A DNA stretch of 64,000 nt. Origin: Celoporthe dispersa. Lineage: Eukaryota; Ascomycota; Sordariomycetes; Diaporthales; Cryphonectriaceae. Shown in pieces: positions 23,458 through 35,647 of this stretch. The notes under the pieces were generated by a model, which saw only the letters and a list, made by a program, of their open reading frames with translations, ran no database searches and was not told where the DNA came from. The position numbers and the translations under genes were made by a program. Each line of letters starts with the position of its first letter. Position 1 is the first letter of the stretch. The stretch lies in contig WAID01000004.1 in the NCBI GenBank assembly GCA_016584495.1, forward strand, positions 2,170,001 to 2,234,000, in the 5' to 3' direction.

Positions 23458-25540
23458 GAGATCGGGTGTGATTTTTTTTTTTTTGGCATGGCCCCTCTCG
23501 GGCAGCCTAGGTTATCTGGCTGCCTCAAGTCGTTCTCAGTTTCGAGCCCCTTTCCCTAGCGAAACTTTTTCTTCACTTCTTTTTGCCCTGGGTCCTAAAT
23601 ACCTCACTGCCTTTAGATTTCCAGCCTTGTAAATTTCCTTTTCAAAAAGTTGACATAGACGCATACACCTGGTGTTCTTCCTTCAGAGCTTAGATTCATA
23701 GAGGTACATAGAAATTGACGACACGATCACGGACATCTCATATTATATTTTTGTGGAGCATCAAATTTCTAGGCCGAACATGCCTGACTTATACAATCAT
23801 TACACACATTGGGTAGCTACCGCTAACCCAGTGCAGTCCTACATCGCCACTTGATGAGGCCCAATTTCAACCTTACTCGAGCCACAGCATTCACAGACGC
23901 CCAAAGAAACGGTTTTAATTCAAGGTTATGGCTTAGCAATGAGGGTAATAGACTCAATAATACCCGAGCAGATTGTTGAGCCCAGGCCCAAGCCAAGTGG
24001 CTTGCTAAAGTCGATAAGATGACATCTTGACGGTTGTCATTTCGGAGGCGTTCGAACACTCGTGCGTGACGTTGCCCCAAAGATGACATTGAGACATGGG
24101 GTCCTTGCAGGCTGCTTAACCATTCTATCCGCATATTTGAGCATTTTGCGGCTCAAATTGCGACAATAATAGTTCAAAACATCCGAACGGTCTGGCCATC
24201 CACGCATTCCTTACGACAATGGCAAAAGCTCCAGATTTTCCTCGCTGCCATATGATTATTGTGCTACCCACATAAAGGCAGCCCTGCGCCTCGCGCCTCT
24301 TCGTCCACACTGTTTTGCCTACCTGTTTTGAGAGACAATCTAGTCAATCCACCTGCACAATGCTACGCCGTGGGCTCGCTTCCTTCAGCCTAGAGGGGGG
24401 GACAGGAGGCTCGACACCCTCTCTCACGGCCTGGGAAACAAGACTATTGAGGCGTTCCGTAGCACTGATTTAAATTATTCGTTTTGACCAGATTACCTTC
24501 CAGGCAGTACCCAGCATCTTTCTATCATAAAATGAAACTTGCTATCCACTGTTCATCTCAAAGCTACTGAAGATCCCTGCGCAGAGCATGATTGGCAGGT
24601 TTCCCTTCGCAAAAGTAGATATGAAATGAAACCAAGAGTCTCATGATCGACTCTCGAGACAATCGACGCCACGTGTGGCGATGTCTTGACACAACGTGCT
24701 GTCATACACAAGCTTTCACGTGCCAATCTGTGTCTCGAACAGCCTAAGACACGTACGAACCCAGTACTAAATTAGAAGTAGCATAGCTGATGGGCTGGGA
24801 TGTTGATCTCGGAGTTCCCATACTTCCTTGCCAAGATCTGGACTTGAAATGCAGGTACCAGGTATTCGTTATTGGCTGTCATCTCACGTGGAATTGCTCT
24901 GAAATAGAATATAATTTACTGATCCCACACGCTTAGCATCCTGGAATTGGCAGCCTGGATGGCTCATCGGAAGATTTTTCCCTTCCGATCAAGCTTCTGA
25001 ACCCCTTCTGCTTAGTACTCGACAAAATAAACCTTCGCTGACGTGTGACAGGCCCCATCCCGACATCAAAACAAACGCCCAGAATGCTACGGGGAAAGCA
25101 AGTTGGAATAAGCACCATCGCACGGAACGTCTGTCAGCAGACTCGACTACTTCTACACGGAGAATTTTTGAGTCAGCACCACGGACGCTGTCACCTATCA
25201 GGGAGCCCGGAGGCATGTCTGAAGGAGGCGCCACACGTCTTCAGCGGTCAATAGTGGCGGCAGCGTAGGATCCATTGCAACCAAGGTTTCCAAAGGAACA
25301 GCGTCAGGCTGGACCTCATGAACAGTCAGATGCAGAGGCCCAGCGAGAGCTCCGGCTGAGACCGCCGCACGTACTTAAGTCGAAGGTGGTGTTGATCAAA
25401 GTGCGGGAGAGGCTTGTTCAGGAGATATTCTGCGACTGCGACGATCTTAGATTCTCATCCTCTATTGCTTAACACATTTCTTCTTTTGTTTTATTTTATT
25501 TCTTCTTTCCGAACGGACGTACCCAAGTACTCAGCCAGCA
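23458..25540. other. Spacer without a supported gene
   Basis: 2.1 kb. A T11 run near 23473 and TA-rich stretches follow the TmpA-like gene. A small ATG frame of 37 codons at 24361 follows a leader-like sequence but has no further support. The last 100 bases before 25541 are T-rich and probably form the leader of the next gene. Confidence 0.5.
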
Positions 25541-27038
25541 ATGCGTCTGACTCACCTCCCCTCCTCTATCCTGCCTACCCTAGGGTATTTTGCTTCGGCT
25601 GGTGCCACCGCCGGAGTCAACGAAGTATTTCGCGATGTGTGCATTCTGGGAGGGGGGCGCAAGCGGAACTTATGCAGCCATTCGCCTCAAGGAAATGGGC
25701 TACTCGGTAGCCCTGATAGAGAGAGATCCGCAACTTGGGGGCCACGTCAACACCTACCACGACCCGGCAACGGGAAAAGCATTTGATTATGGCGTGATTG
25801 CATATCACAACTTCACAACTGTAACCAACTTTCTCGCCTCACTCGGGGTGGCTTTGACGCCAGCCACGCTCGGGTACGGAGACGCATCTGTCTTTGTGGA
25901 CAACCTCCAGAGCAACGGGACGATCGTCCAGAGCCTCCCAAGCTCCGTTCCCTGGGCCAACACGACGGCTGTCGGACTTGCCTTTGAGAAATACCTCGGC
26001 CTGGTGCAACAATATCCCTTTCTGGCGCAGGGGTATGAGCTTCCAGCCAAGATCCCTGAGGACCTTCTCCTGCCCTACGGCGAGTTCGTGCAAAAGTACG
26101 ACCTCGGGGCAATGGTATTCGATGTCTCACAATACGTGCCGGGGTTTCGTAACCTGCTCACTGTACCAGCACTGTATGTCATGAAGGCCTTTTCTGGCGA
26201 CATTGCGGAGACTTTTCTCGGTCTCGCGCCACCTTTCCTCTCGGCAGTCGAGGGCAACCAGAAGATTTACGATCAGGCGCGCCTCCGTCTCGGAGATGAC
26301 GTCTTCCTCAACTCGACCCTGCACGGCATCCTGCGTCATGGAGGTGGTGTGAGGGCATTCTTGAGGTCGTCTACCGGTACCGCAGAATCTGGGTTCAGGT
26401 CCATCCGCGCGAAGAAACTACTCATCGCCATCCCCCCGAAACCGCACGAGCTCTTGCGTCTGGGTCTCGCCCTGACGCCGGGAGAGGTGCGACTCTTTTC
26501 TCAGTTTGAGGATGTACAGTACTGGGCTGCTGTCCTGAACATCACCGGCCTTCCACGGGCTGAAGCTTTTCTTAACATTGATCTCGAGGCACCATACGCG
26601 ATCGCACCAGAGCCTCTCAATTATGGATTCATTGGGGCACCGGACATCGATGATCTGTACGTGACTTATTATTCCACAACTCAGAGGAAGTCTACAGAGG
26701 AAGTTCAGGAGACTATTCTTGAAGACCTGTCAAGATTCATCAAGAAGAACGGCTTCAACATCACCGGCAGCCCATCTTTTGCTGCCTTCGACAACCATTC
26801 CCCTTACCAGTTGACAGTGTCAGCCTCTGACATCAAGAACGGCTTTTACAACAAGCTGAACTCCCTCCAGGGACGCGACAATACATGGTGGACAGGAGCG
26901 GCCTGGCAGGCCCAAGACACCTCGCTGATCTGGAACTGGACCGAGTATACGCTCCTTCCCAAGATCGTAGCTTCACTGGAAATGACGGCAGTGGACGACG
27001 CGGACACAGGCTTGCAACAGGTGCTGCAGGAGTTATAA
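25541..27038 (+). CDS. Secreted FAD-dependent oxidoreductase, beta-cyclopiazonate-dehydrogenase-like, with a one-base frame break
   Basis: Flavoprotein with an N-terminal Rossmann fold, closest by eye to the beta-cyclopiazonate dehydrogenase group. Many members of that group have unknown substrates, so the substrate here is not known. The reading from 25541 gives a secretion signal, then the FAD motif beginning VCILGGG. The homologous frame continues at ASGTYAAIRLKEMGYSVALIERD from one base further on. The run of six G at 25652-25657 is the evident site of one extra base. With this, the length is about 498 residues in a single exon. LGGHVNTY and the C-terminal WWTGAAW fit the family; several N-glycosylation sequons agree with secretion. 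Metabolite production cannot be inferred from this gene alone. Confidence 0.8.
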
Positions 27039-27539
27039 TTAAGATCATGGCTAAGCTGTTAAGACTGCTTAAGTATGCATAGGCCAGGCGAACCATCATG
27101 ATGATCATAGCCCAACGGAAGCTAAGTACTGTATCTATGTGATACGGTACCCATGCTTTTCCCCTTAATATATTTCTTCGTGTACGCTATGTGCCATCAA
27201 GCAGAATTTGTCAGCTTTCCAGTATTGTGCGGAGATCGTCTTCTATTTTTTTTTTTTATCTCAAAGTAAATGCATCTCAACAGCGCGAAAGCGGGTATGG
27301 TCAGCAGCAATACGCGCAATGGAAACATGGATGGCCCTACAGTGAGACCAGGGACTGTCGTACAGGAGCATTGCCGAGTAGCTAATCATCATCAGAGACA
27401 GCGGCGATGATGCACAAGATTATCACTGGGCCGCTGTTGGTGTCATTCGGGTCACACACACACAAACATTGCTTTTCCTCCGGAGGTGAGGTCCATTTCG
27501 GGATGGGTACGGCTACCAATCACGAGATGCCTTCCGCGA

Positions 27540-28790
27540 GTCGCAAGTCTTGCCCCTCAAGGTGTGCCAGCTAGAAGGTTTCTATGCTGATCCTATCCGG
27601 CCCCTTCTTCTCCCAGCTAAGCGAGGCAACCTACCAGTTTCTGCTGTTCACGCTGATTATCTGCGAAAACTGTCGTGTAGAGCCTGCGCTCCCCCGGCTC
27701 AAATGGCAAAGGTCTCACTGGACAGTAAGAGCTTCTTCAGTGAGTCCAAATAGTCAGATCCCTTCGACCTGTTTGGTACGCGGAGTCTGACAGACCGCCC
27801 ACTCCATCCATCGCCGTCCTCTCGCCCTCTGAAGCTTAAGATGCTCAACTCTGTGTCGCAGGATGTCCCCACCATAAAGGAGAAGTACTAGGTGGAGGGC
27901 CCGCGTTACTTCAAGCAGAAGCAACCTGAGAGCGCGCTTTCTTTCAAGCTAAAATCGATATGCATCCCCATGATCCGCCGGAATCCCAATATCGTGCAGC
28001 TCCTGACCTAGGACTTTAACCATTCGAATAACGGCACTGAATATCCTCAGCCTATGTTCTTCCTAGAAGAGGCTGTTAGGAACCTCGAAGACTTGCGTCA
28101 AAGCCCTCATACATACGCCTTGGTCACCATGTAATCAAGTCAAGTACCAGCTTTGTCTCGACATCACCTCTAGTCTGAGCTGTTTTCACCAGTTTCGAGT
28201 CGCCCACGGAGATTTGAAGCCGTCAAGTATTGTCCAAATGAATTGAATCAAGCCGAAGGCTCGATACCCGAGCCAAGTTTCCGAAGGGGCCAAACCTACC
28301 GGCGCCGCCTAGGTCTGGCAACTCTGGCAGCGATGCAACGAAAAATTGATGACGGGAACAATCATGCGACAGAGTTCAGCGATATCGTGCTAGTAATATG
28401 TATTGTCAATTCTTTTTCGAAGCCAGATGACTTCCGTATGAAGGCTCTCAAGTGCTGCCGTGCTACGGCAAACAGGCAGAACGCAAGCACACAGACAAAA
28501 ATACCCCATTTTTTAGCTGCCATCAGACTTAAGAAAATTTCAGACAATACAGAAGAGATCTTGCACATTCTTGGTAAAGGTTCTCTTCCTGGAAGCCTCG
28601 TTGTAGCTTCATGGTTGCGCAAGATGGACTTCAGCCTCCAGACGAACGCATGATACAAGCACAGGATCTCTGGAAGATATGATGCGCTGAGAAGGATAGC
28701 CAGGGACCTCATACATTTGCGAATGCCCTGAGCTTGTTCCCGAGAAGTAGTCGTGCTATAAGAGTGGAAGGCTCTTTACGAGCTTGATGA
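27540..28790 (+). pseudogene. Decayed protein-kinase domain
   Basis: Fragments in changing frames, broken by stop codons, read as a eukaryotic protein kinase. Around 27930-28100: PMIRRNPNIVQLL, then FFLEEAVRNLEDL. Around 28150-28240: YQLCLDITSSL and FRVAHGDLKPSSIV, which holds the catalytic-loop HGDLKP. Around 28370-28400: FSDIVLVICIVNSF, resembling the segment after the DFG/APE region. Around 28650-28770: MIQAQDLWKI then a stop, matching the end of the domain. Stops include TAG or TAA where CAG, CAA or TGG would be expected, which would suit C-to-T change of the RIP type; that is an inference. No functional product is likely. Confidence 0.6.
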
Positions 28791-28892
28791 GCAAAGCTTG
28801 AAAGGAGTACGCTCCCGGCATCGTGATTTAAAGCCTAGTCCCACTCTGAGGTTGTTGAGATAATGGTTTTGAGATAGACTTCTAGCTGAGAA

Positions 28893-29577
28893 GTGAAGTT
28901 CAAAGCTCACTATACACAATATACATTCGGCGCATGCATTACAGCGGCGGGCGCAGCTTCAATCAATGCTGCTAAGCATACTACCAGTATGGATAGTAGC
29001 CGTGGCTCGGTAGCGTACTTCTTCTTGGACAGGAACGACGATGCCAAGGACTCCAGCCTGGACATGTTCCGAACGGTCCTATGTACCAACTCATCATTGC
29101 TGCGTGATCTTCTGCAGAGGATCAATGCTCCAGTATACCTTGTGATTGACGTTCTGGATGAGAGTCGAGATATCAGCGAGACTCTGAGGCCTTTAGTTGA
29201 TATTACTATTTAGTCTGCGGCATATTGTCGTGTGTTCTTCCTCAGCAGGAATATACCTTCCATGCGAGACGCCCTATCAGGACGTCCTTCCCTACGCATT
29301 GCCTCAGAGTCCACTAGGTCCGACGTCGACATGTATCTCTCGAGTGCGGTGGACCAGCTGGGGTGATTCCATGGCAGACACAGGCCTCCGAGATGACATC
29401 CTCTCAAGCCTATCTCGCTGGGCGGATGGCGTGTTCTTCTGGGCCCACCTCATGATCCAACAACTACACACAGCGACATCGCTCGCAGATGCCATGGAGA
29501 TGGTTGCAGGGTCACTAACAGGACCATACACATTCTACAGACACGTCCTTCAAGGCCTCAACAGCAATCTACGGTAA
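28893..29577 (+). pseudogene. Decayed NACHT (NLR-like) NTPase fragment
   Basis: Two overlapping frames carry pieces of a fungal NACHT protein. The first (about 28990-29213) reads VAYFFLDRNDDAKDS and VYLVIDVLDESRDISE, the latter matching the Walker B region (usually LDALDEC). The second (about 29350-29577) reads LSRWADGVFFWAHLMIQQL and YTFYRHVLQGLNS, the block that normally follows. The two are separated by a stop and a frame change. I see no Walker A and no repeat domain. It directly follows the kinase relic on the same strand, so they may be parts of one former gene or of two adjacent STAND-type genes. Confidence 0.6.
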
Positions 29578-30026
29578 GGAATCTGGGAAGTCAGAATTAC
29601 TTGGCCGAGGGAGGCGTTGATGTTATTATTAACTTTCGTATTGCTTGGATTCCAGTATAAATTCCCTCTTTGCTGAGTTATATTAACCTGCCATGTTATA
29701 GCAACAAAAGCCAGGCCATTCGAAGGATAGAGAATACTTGAATACTAACATACACAGAAAGAAGAAGCAAAAAACGTCATAACTCACGACCGAGAATTAC
29801 AGCGAAGGATGACTGCATCACGTCGAATCGGTGCTGGCACCGGGCCGGAGGCGGGAAGAAAAGGTGGCCTTTTACCCTGTTTTAAACTTTACCCCGCCTT
29901 TTGATATTGCAATTATTATAAGAGAGACGGATACTGTTGGGTTTTCATCCCTTTTTTTCCTTCTCAATAAAAACCACCTATCAGCTCATCCAGCAGCCAG
30001 TAAACACACAGACGCATATATACACG
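29578..30026. other. Promoter-side spacer of the DUF1349 gene
   Basis: AT-rich, no gene. A TATATATA-like stretch (atatatac) lies only about 12 bases before the ATG at 30027, too close to act as a TATA box; no other site is clear. Confidence 0.45.
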
Positions 30027-30791
30027 ATGACATCCACCTTCACCATCACAGCCAGCCCCGGCACCGATGTCTGGCGCAAACCGCCCACAACAGACGTCTT
30101 CAACGGTAATTACACCTACCACCATCCTCAGTTAAAAACAGAAAACCCAACCCCCCCCCAATAAAATAAAATACAAAATACACTAAGCTAACCCATCACC
30201 TCACCCTCCCCCCCGGGCTCCCCGTCCCCCCCCAAAAAAGCCCCCACCTCCTCCCCAGAAAACACAAAATCCACCTCTCCTCTCTCCACCTTCGTCTCCG
30301 CCCGCGTCTCCTTCCTCCTCCCCAGCAACCTCATACAATACGACCAGGCCGGCCTCCTCCTCTCCCTCCGCCCCCTCGGCAGCGGCAGCGCGGCCTCGTC
30401 GCAGGGTGCCGCCCCACCGCCCAAGTGGATCAAGGCCGGCGTCGAGTACTACAACGGAACACCCCGAGCCGCCACCGTGGCGTGCGATGCCTGGTCGGAC
30501 TGGAGCCTCGCCCCGGTGACGACGACGACGGCGACAAGCACGGAGGAGGCCGGCTGGGTGACCATCGCGGTGGAGAGTGGCAAGGACGAGCTGGGGCGGA
30601 GCCTGTGGGTGTACCAGGTCGCCGAGGGGCAGGAAAAGGTCCCGCTGAGGGAGGTGTGCTGGCCGTTCGGGCACGGCGGAGGCGCGGAGGACTGGGAGGT
30701 CAAGGTTGAGGCGTATGCGTGTCGGCCGGACAAGAAGGCGACCGGGGAGTTGGAGGCTCAGTTTAAGGGGCTGGAGGTGAAGTGGGCTTAG
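30027..30791 (+). CDS. DUF1349 family protein (concanavalin-like fold)
   Basis: Member of the DUF1349 family, small beta-sandwich proteins related to concanavalin A-like lectins and glucanases, of unknown role. Exons are 30027-30105 and 30259-30791, with a 153-base GTAATT...CCCCAG intron that is very C-rich, giving about 203 residues. Family blocks are TFVSARVSFLLPSNLIQYDQAGLLL in exon 2, followed by WIKAGVEYYNGTPRAATVACDAWSDWSL and, near the end, EVCWPFGHGG and VEAYACRP. I see no signal peptide. The coding part of exon 2 is far more GC-rich than the flanks. Neighbours give no functional hint. Confidence 0.85.
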
Positions 30792-32441
30792 GAGAACCGC
30801 AGAGCCTACTGCGCCGTGATCCCTGGCCTCGGAAAAAGAGACATTTTGTCATTCACACGTGTACACACTTGGCAGCAACAGGGAACAAAAGGTTTGGAGA
30901 TGGCCGAATCTCCCATTACCTAGCCCTCACAGCGTGGGGCACGTTGCTAGCTATCCAGGCAGAGAATCCAAGGCGCGGGGACCACCAATCAAGGGGTTCC
31001 CCCGAAAAGCCTAGCAATACATACATGAGCAGTATCACCAGAACCTCGCCAGTCGTCACCAAGTATACACGCGCACAGGCGTGTCTGCCTGACGGCGCGC
31101 TGATACGCCTCAGACCTCTGCATCCAGCAACGCGGCTGACCAAAAGAAGTGTAATGCAGGCCACACACACACACAGAATTGAAAGAAAACCTCTGCTCCC
31201 CATCAGTCATCTCATTTCATAAGTCTTTTGAGACCCGCCCTCCCTGGAGGGTGGTCACATAGTTTACTTGTCCGGACCTTTTGATCTCCCACCCAGACGT
31301 CTTTCTCCTTCTCCCCCTGAGGATCTGACAAAAGAAAAAGTTGAGTCAAGTCGGAAGTTGGGTCGCTTGGAACATTCTTCTTTTGCCTGGCAGCAGAAGA
31401 ATGCGTGTTTGTCGAGATGCTGAGGCCGGCAGACGAAAAAGGACGGTGTCGCGGTGGCTTCACGCGTCGAGCGTGCGCTTGTTGTTGTTGTTGCGGTGGT
31501 CACAATCTAGAGTCGTCTCCTTTCCGGCCGCCGTGTTTCGGTGAAGGAAAGAGAGCAAGGACTTCTTTCAAACATGACAATCTGATGAGCAAACGCCAGT
31601 GGTGTCGTGAAAGAAAAATGCAGAATCCCGTGAACTTTCCCCAGAGAAAAACAAACGGACAGTCACCCTTTTGGGTGAAAGAAATTCATTGAGTTGAGAA
31701 AAAAAAATCCCAAAATGTTGACACAAACTCCAGGTGTTGTGTGTGTGTGGTGTGTGTTGTGGCGATGGACCATGAAGGGGGGGGGGGGTCGTTGTGTGTT
31801 GAAGAGCAGAAAGCTGTTGCAAACAATCATCTTGAAGATGCGTGCACTCGTGATATTTTTCCCTTGACGCCAGTTTGAAGTAAATCAAAGAAAAGCGTCG
31901 AGAAGATTTGAAAATCAGAACCCTTGTCCCAACAATCTCTTTGTTCCTAATTGCCAGCAGAGAAAGAAAAAGCACACGCGAGGATATCAAGAGACACAAG
32001 CAGAGGGGGGATGAAAGCGGAAGGAAACGGACTACTCAGGGGTTTCTTGATCGTTCTCGCAGGCGAACACCTGCAACGCTCACGTTCCAAGATCATTTCA
32101 TCGTACTGATCCTCTCCGGTACGGTCCAGCATTAAAGACGAGTCCAGTTCCCTTCCACCTTGAAGTGTCCCCCTTCAGTCCAAAAAAAAACAAAAATCAT
32201 AACTGGTACGTGCATCCGGCCAAACTCCAATAAAGAAGCGAAGAAGCAAGAGTCGAGATCTAGCATTCTCCCAAATGGCCCAATGGAGATCCAGTCTGAT
32301 ATGTTCTTTTTGGCCATGGGGAGCAAGGACGGTTAGGATCCGAAAACGCCTGAAATAGAGGAAAAGTCGACAGGAGAGTTTCGTGATCGAGTGCGAAAAG
32401 AAACAGAAATCAGGATGTAGAGCAGAGCAGGTTCGGTTCCC
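30792..32441. other. Spacer with simple repeats
   Basis: 1.65 kb between convergent genes, no gene supported. It contains TTG repeats near 31480, a GT-rich tract at 31738-31760 and a G10 run near 31780. Open frames on both strands are low-complexity. Confidence 0.55.
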
Positions 32442-33713
32442 CTAGGACGAAAAACGGGTCAAGAGAAATTCCCCGAGCAGCGTGTATCCGTTCCTCGAGA
32501 TCGCAGTCTCTCCCAAAGCCGGGATCTCAAGAGAACTCTCTCGGGGGTTATAAATCAATCTCAGTCTTGTCTGGTTGCCGACGGAACGCCTGTGTAGAGG
32601 AAATTGGGAAATCAGATCCACCTCGCTCGCCACGGGGTCAGGTGGCCATCTGGCCATCTGGCCCTGGCAGGCCCGGAAACAGGACCGATCCTCTCTTAGA
32701 TGGTCCTCGGGCTGCCCCTGTTCCCCGCCCTCGACGACATCATCGAGGTGGTTGCACAGCGCGACAAAGAGGTCAAAGTACAGCTTGGAGCCCTCTCCTC
32801 CCTTCTCCATCTCGGCCTGCATGGTGCCGCTGCGCTTGAAGGTCTTGCGGCACCGGATGATCAGCGCCAGGTAGTGGGCGCGCAGGCGGCTGTCCGAGTC
32901 TGGGGTGTGCGCGTAGCAGTACTGGGCGCTGCGCAGGATGGTGCCCACGTCAATGCCCGTCTGGAGGCCCTGCTTCCGCAGCGCGAGCCGCTTCAGCTCC
33001 TCCAGGCCGTACCGCTCCGCAGCACAGTACACCACCGTGTCCCGCAGGATGTGGTGGCCTGCGCCCGGCAGGTAAATTGTCGCCTCGACAGCCGCGGGGG
33101 TGCTCGGGGTGGAAGGCCCCGTCGTGGCTGCGCGGCCACCCCCGTGGTGGTTTTCATTGTGGGCCATGTTGGGCGATGCGTTTGGCGTGGCTCCTCGGCG
33201 CGAGGTGCGGCCGGTGGTGGAGCCCTCGAGCTCCCAAGAGTTGCGGTGCTTGTTGTGGAGCAGCCTTGGGTAGTAGTCGCCCTTGTAGAGGTACTCGAGG
33301 ACCGCCGAGAAGACCTCTGGCTCCTCATCTGGGAGCGCGATCCTCCTGGACTGCGCATACGACTGCTCGAGGTAGCCACCGCGCAGGGCCTGTCTAAAGA
33401 ACGGGCTCTGGCAGAGGATATCCTCGTGCGCCGCAAACAGCCGCCCTTCCCCTCCGACCATGAGCGTGACGATCGGCGAGGGCGCCAGGTTCGCCTGTGG
33501 GTGGCCGTCCGCCCTGCGTGAGGAGGACGACGACGAGGCGGCCTCGCGCTCGGTGAGCGACCGCTGCAGTTTCGACAACTTGGTAGGGTCCCGTACGGAG
33601 CTGGACGCGCCCTTCTGCTTCAGCCTCGCCGACTTGTCCACCTTGTACTGCGGGTCCATGGTCGTCGCACCAGCCTGGCTGGTCGAGTGAGACCTGAACG
33701 AGCGCTTGAACAT
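32442..33713 (-). CDS. BTB/POZ domain protein
   Basis: BTB/POZ proteins mediate protein-protein contact, often as adaptors or regulators; the partner here is unknown. I chose the ATG at 33713 (about 423 residues); the frame is open further 5' to 34193, but that part (LLFLLPPPPKPQ) is low-complexity and reads like untranslated leader. A Ser-rich N-terminus is followed by the BTB core near residues 75-145: SPIVTLMVGGEGRLFAAHEDILCQSPFF, then ALPDEEPEVFSAVLEYLYKGDYYP. After a disordered Gly/Asn/His insert the family's C-terminal block resumes (YLPGAGHHILRD... and YGLEELKRLALRK). The last 60 residues do not look conserved; the true 3' end may lie earlier, beyond an unseen intron. Confidence 0.75.
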   Translation of the reverse strand: MFKRSFRSHSTSQAGATTMDPQYKVDKSARLKQKGASSSVRDPTKLSKLQRSLTEREAASSSSSSRRADGHPQANLAPSPIVTLMVGGEGRLFAAHEDILCQSPFFRQALRGGYLEQSYAQSRRIALPDEEPEVFSAVLEYLYKGDYYPRLLHNKHRNSWELEGSTTGRTSRRGATPNASPNMAHNENHHGGGRAATTGPSTPSTPAAVEATIYLPGAGHHILRDTVVYCAAERYGLEELKRLALRKQGLQTGIDVGTILRSAQYCYAHTPDSDSRLRAHYLALIIRCRKTFKRSGTMQAEMEKGGEGSKLYFDLFVALCNHLDDVVEGGEQGQPEDHLREDRSCFRACQGQMARWPPDPVASEVDLISQFPLHRRSVGNQTRLRLIYNPRESSLEIPALGETAISRNGYTLLGEFLLTRFSS

Positions 33714-35647
33714 GGTGATGCTGTGCGTTGCGTCGGCGGATCTGTTGCTGGGCTTGACCTGGCTTCGAAGCTCCCTCCGCTCGTGGTTTCGCTTCAAACG
33801 TTTCTCCCGAAAGCCGACTTCGGAAGAACACGCCGACTCTAGGCGTATGGGACGGGATGACAAGAACGAACGGACCGCAGAGAGCTTCACCGTGGTGACT
33901 GTTCTCTTTGCGACCGCGTGTAGCCCGTTCTGGTCCTTCACGGATGACTTGATACCAAGTGAGACGAAACGAGCGAAAACAGTAGAATCTCCGCGACAAA
34001 GAAAGGACCGAATGAGTGAGCAGTGCAAAAACGCAAAGGGAAAAAAAAAAAAAAGGATTGGCGAGGGCCCGTTGAGAAATATCACCGATGAAACGATTGT
34101 CAGGATCAGTAGATACTCTGTGTACTTGGCAGCCCTTTGAGGTTTAGGTGGGGGAGGGAGAAGGAAAAGAAGAGAAAGAAGCCCAAAAGACAAGGGGGTG
34201 GTTTGGGGACTATTTATGCAGTGAGGTAACGCGGGCGCTGGTTGCCTGCAGCATCTCTCCTCAGGCTGCCGCCCCCCTCAATGGCTAATGGCAAGTCCAA
34301 GATGCAGTTAGGGTACCATAGTAATTCTGCACAGGGTGTTGCTCAGCGCCCTGGGGAGAGGAAGGGAAAAAAAAACAGGCTGGGATCGCCATCACACACT
34401 TACCAAATAGCGTCATCAAGCAGGGGTTTTCAGCCTGCCCTAGCCAACCTGCCAACCTTCTTTTTTTATTTTTACCTTTTTCTCCTTTCTATAGAGGCTG
34501 CTCGCCCTGCGATCGTCCGCCCAGCCATCCTCTTTCTTCCATCCCTCGTGTCCAGGGTCCTTCTTGCAGCCCAAGGGAGGGAGAGCCCCGTTTCCATCAA
34601 GAGGCAGCAATCCTCATCCCGCTGGCTGCCTCCCAAGTGGCGTAAACTCTGTTGTGCAGTGAGCCAACCGGCCGTGTGCAAGGAACCCGTGTCATCCCGA
34701 CGGAGGTGTCGCACACTGCTCAGTCCCCAACCGACATGTCTAGAGACACTTTCAGACAGAATGTCAAAGAAGCAGACAGAAGTTGCAAGATTCGGGCGCC
34801 TGCACTGGATGTGTTGCGACGCAGAGAGGTCGGATCAGACAGCACGCGAGCGCTGCGGCAGCACAGGAAGATAGCCGCCCGCCAATTCCGGTGGCCGGGG
34901 GTTATCAAGCTGAAGATAGGACCAATAGAAGGGCACCATCGGGTATACCACACCTCAGACAAGCGTACTTTAGCACAGCCCCGTACCCTGTCAATGTCTC
35001 TGTATGGCACAAGGAGTACCAACGTATGCAGATCGCCCCCTTGATGGGTGGGTGGCAGGGTGGTATCATAGTAGTGTGCATTCACTGCCACTGGCATGCT
35101 GTCAGGGCAAGCAGGGGTATGGCTGTGGACCTGTGGGACATATGTCGTTTTCCGAACCCTTTTTTTGGACGACGGTCCAGGAGTATGGTTGTATATTCGG
35201 TACCAGGATTAGACACGTCCCGTCCGTGGTCACTGGCTGCTGCAGTACGACTCTGGTCCCTGTGAAGGCCTGTGAACGGCGACGTGATTCCAGCCACATC
35301 GTTTCAGCGAGGACGTATAATACACAAGTCGGGTCGAGCAATCTGTACCGCACTCCCGCTTCAGACGATAGTGTAGGTAAGACGTGTTTATTCTCAGTCT
35401 CTAGGGCGTCCTATTATAAAGGCTGTATAACCATAATCAGTCCATAACGATATTCTCGCGGTTAGGTTGCATCTTTCGCAGGCAGGTCAGCATCCATTAC
35501 TTCATCGCTGAGACCAGGAAATACCCCCATCTTCCTATCCATCCTGGCTGGGACCGGTCGAGCTCTGCTACCGTGCCGGCATGCGTGCATAAAAGTGACC
35601 ATATCGCCGTCTCATCGCACACGTCAAGAGTCCCAACCGAGTGACAA
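33714..35647. other. Spacer / BTB gene leader and promoter
   Basis: The first 480 bases are probably the 5' leader of the BTB gene. The rest holds short frames only. A tract of 15 A is at about 34040-34054 and T-rich sequence lies near 34462-34480. No RNA gene or protein gene is supported. Confidence 0.5.

Noticed and set aside
24361..24474. 37-codon ATG frame after a leader-like sequence
   Set aside because: No signal peptide, motif or splice partner; it could occur by chance.
32700..33521. 273-codon open frame on the plus strand
   Set aside because: Complement of the BTB gene. Composition is that of an antisense shadow; the BTB motifs are on the minus strand.
33714..34193. N-terminal extension of the BTB protein
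   Set aside because: The frame is open but the extension is hydrophobic and low-complexity, and the ATG at 33713 has a more protein-like start.
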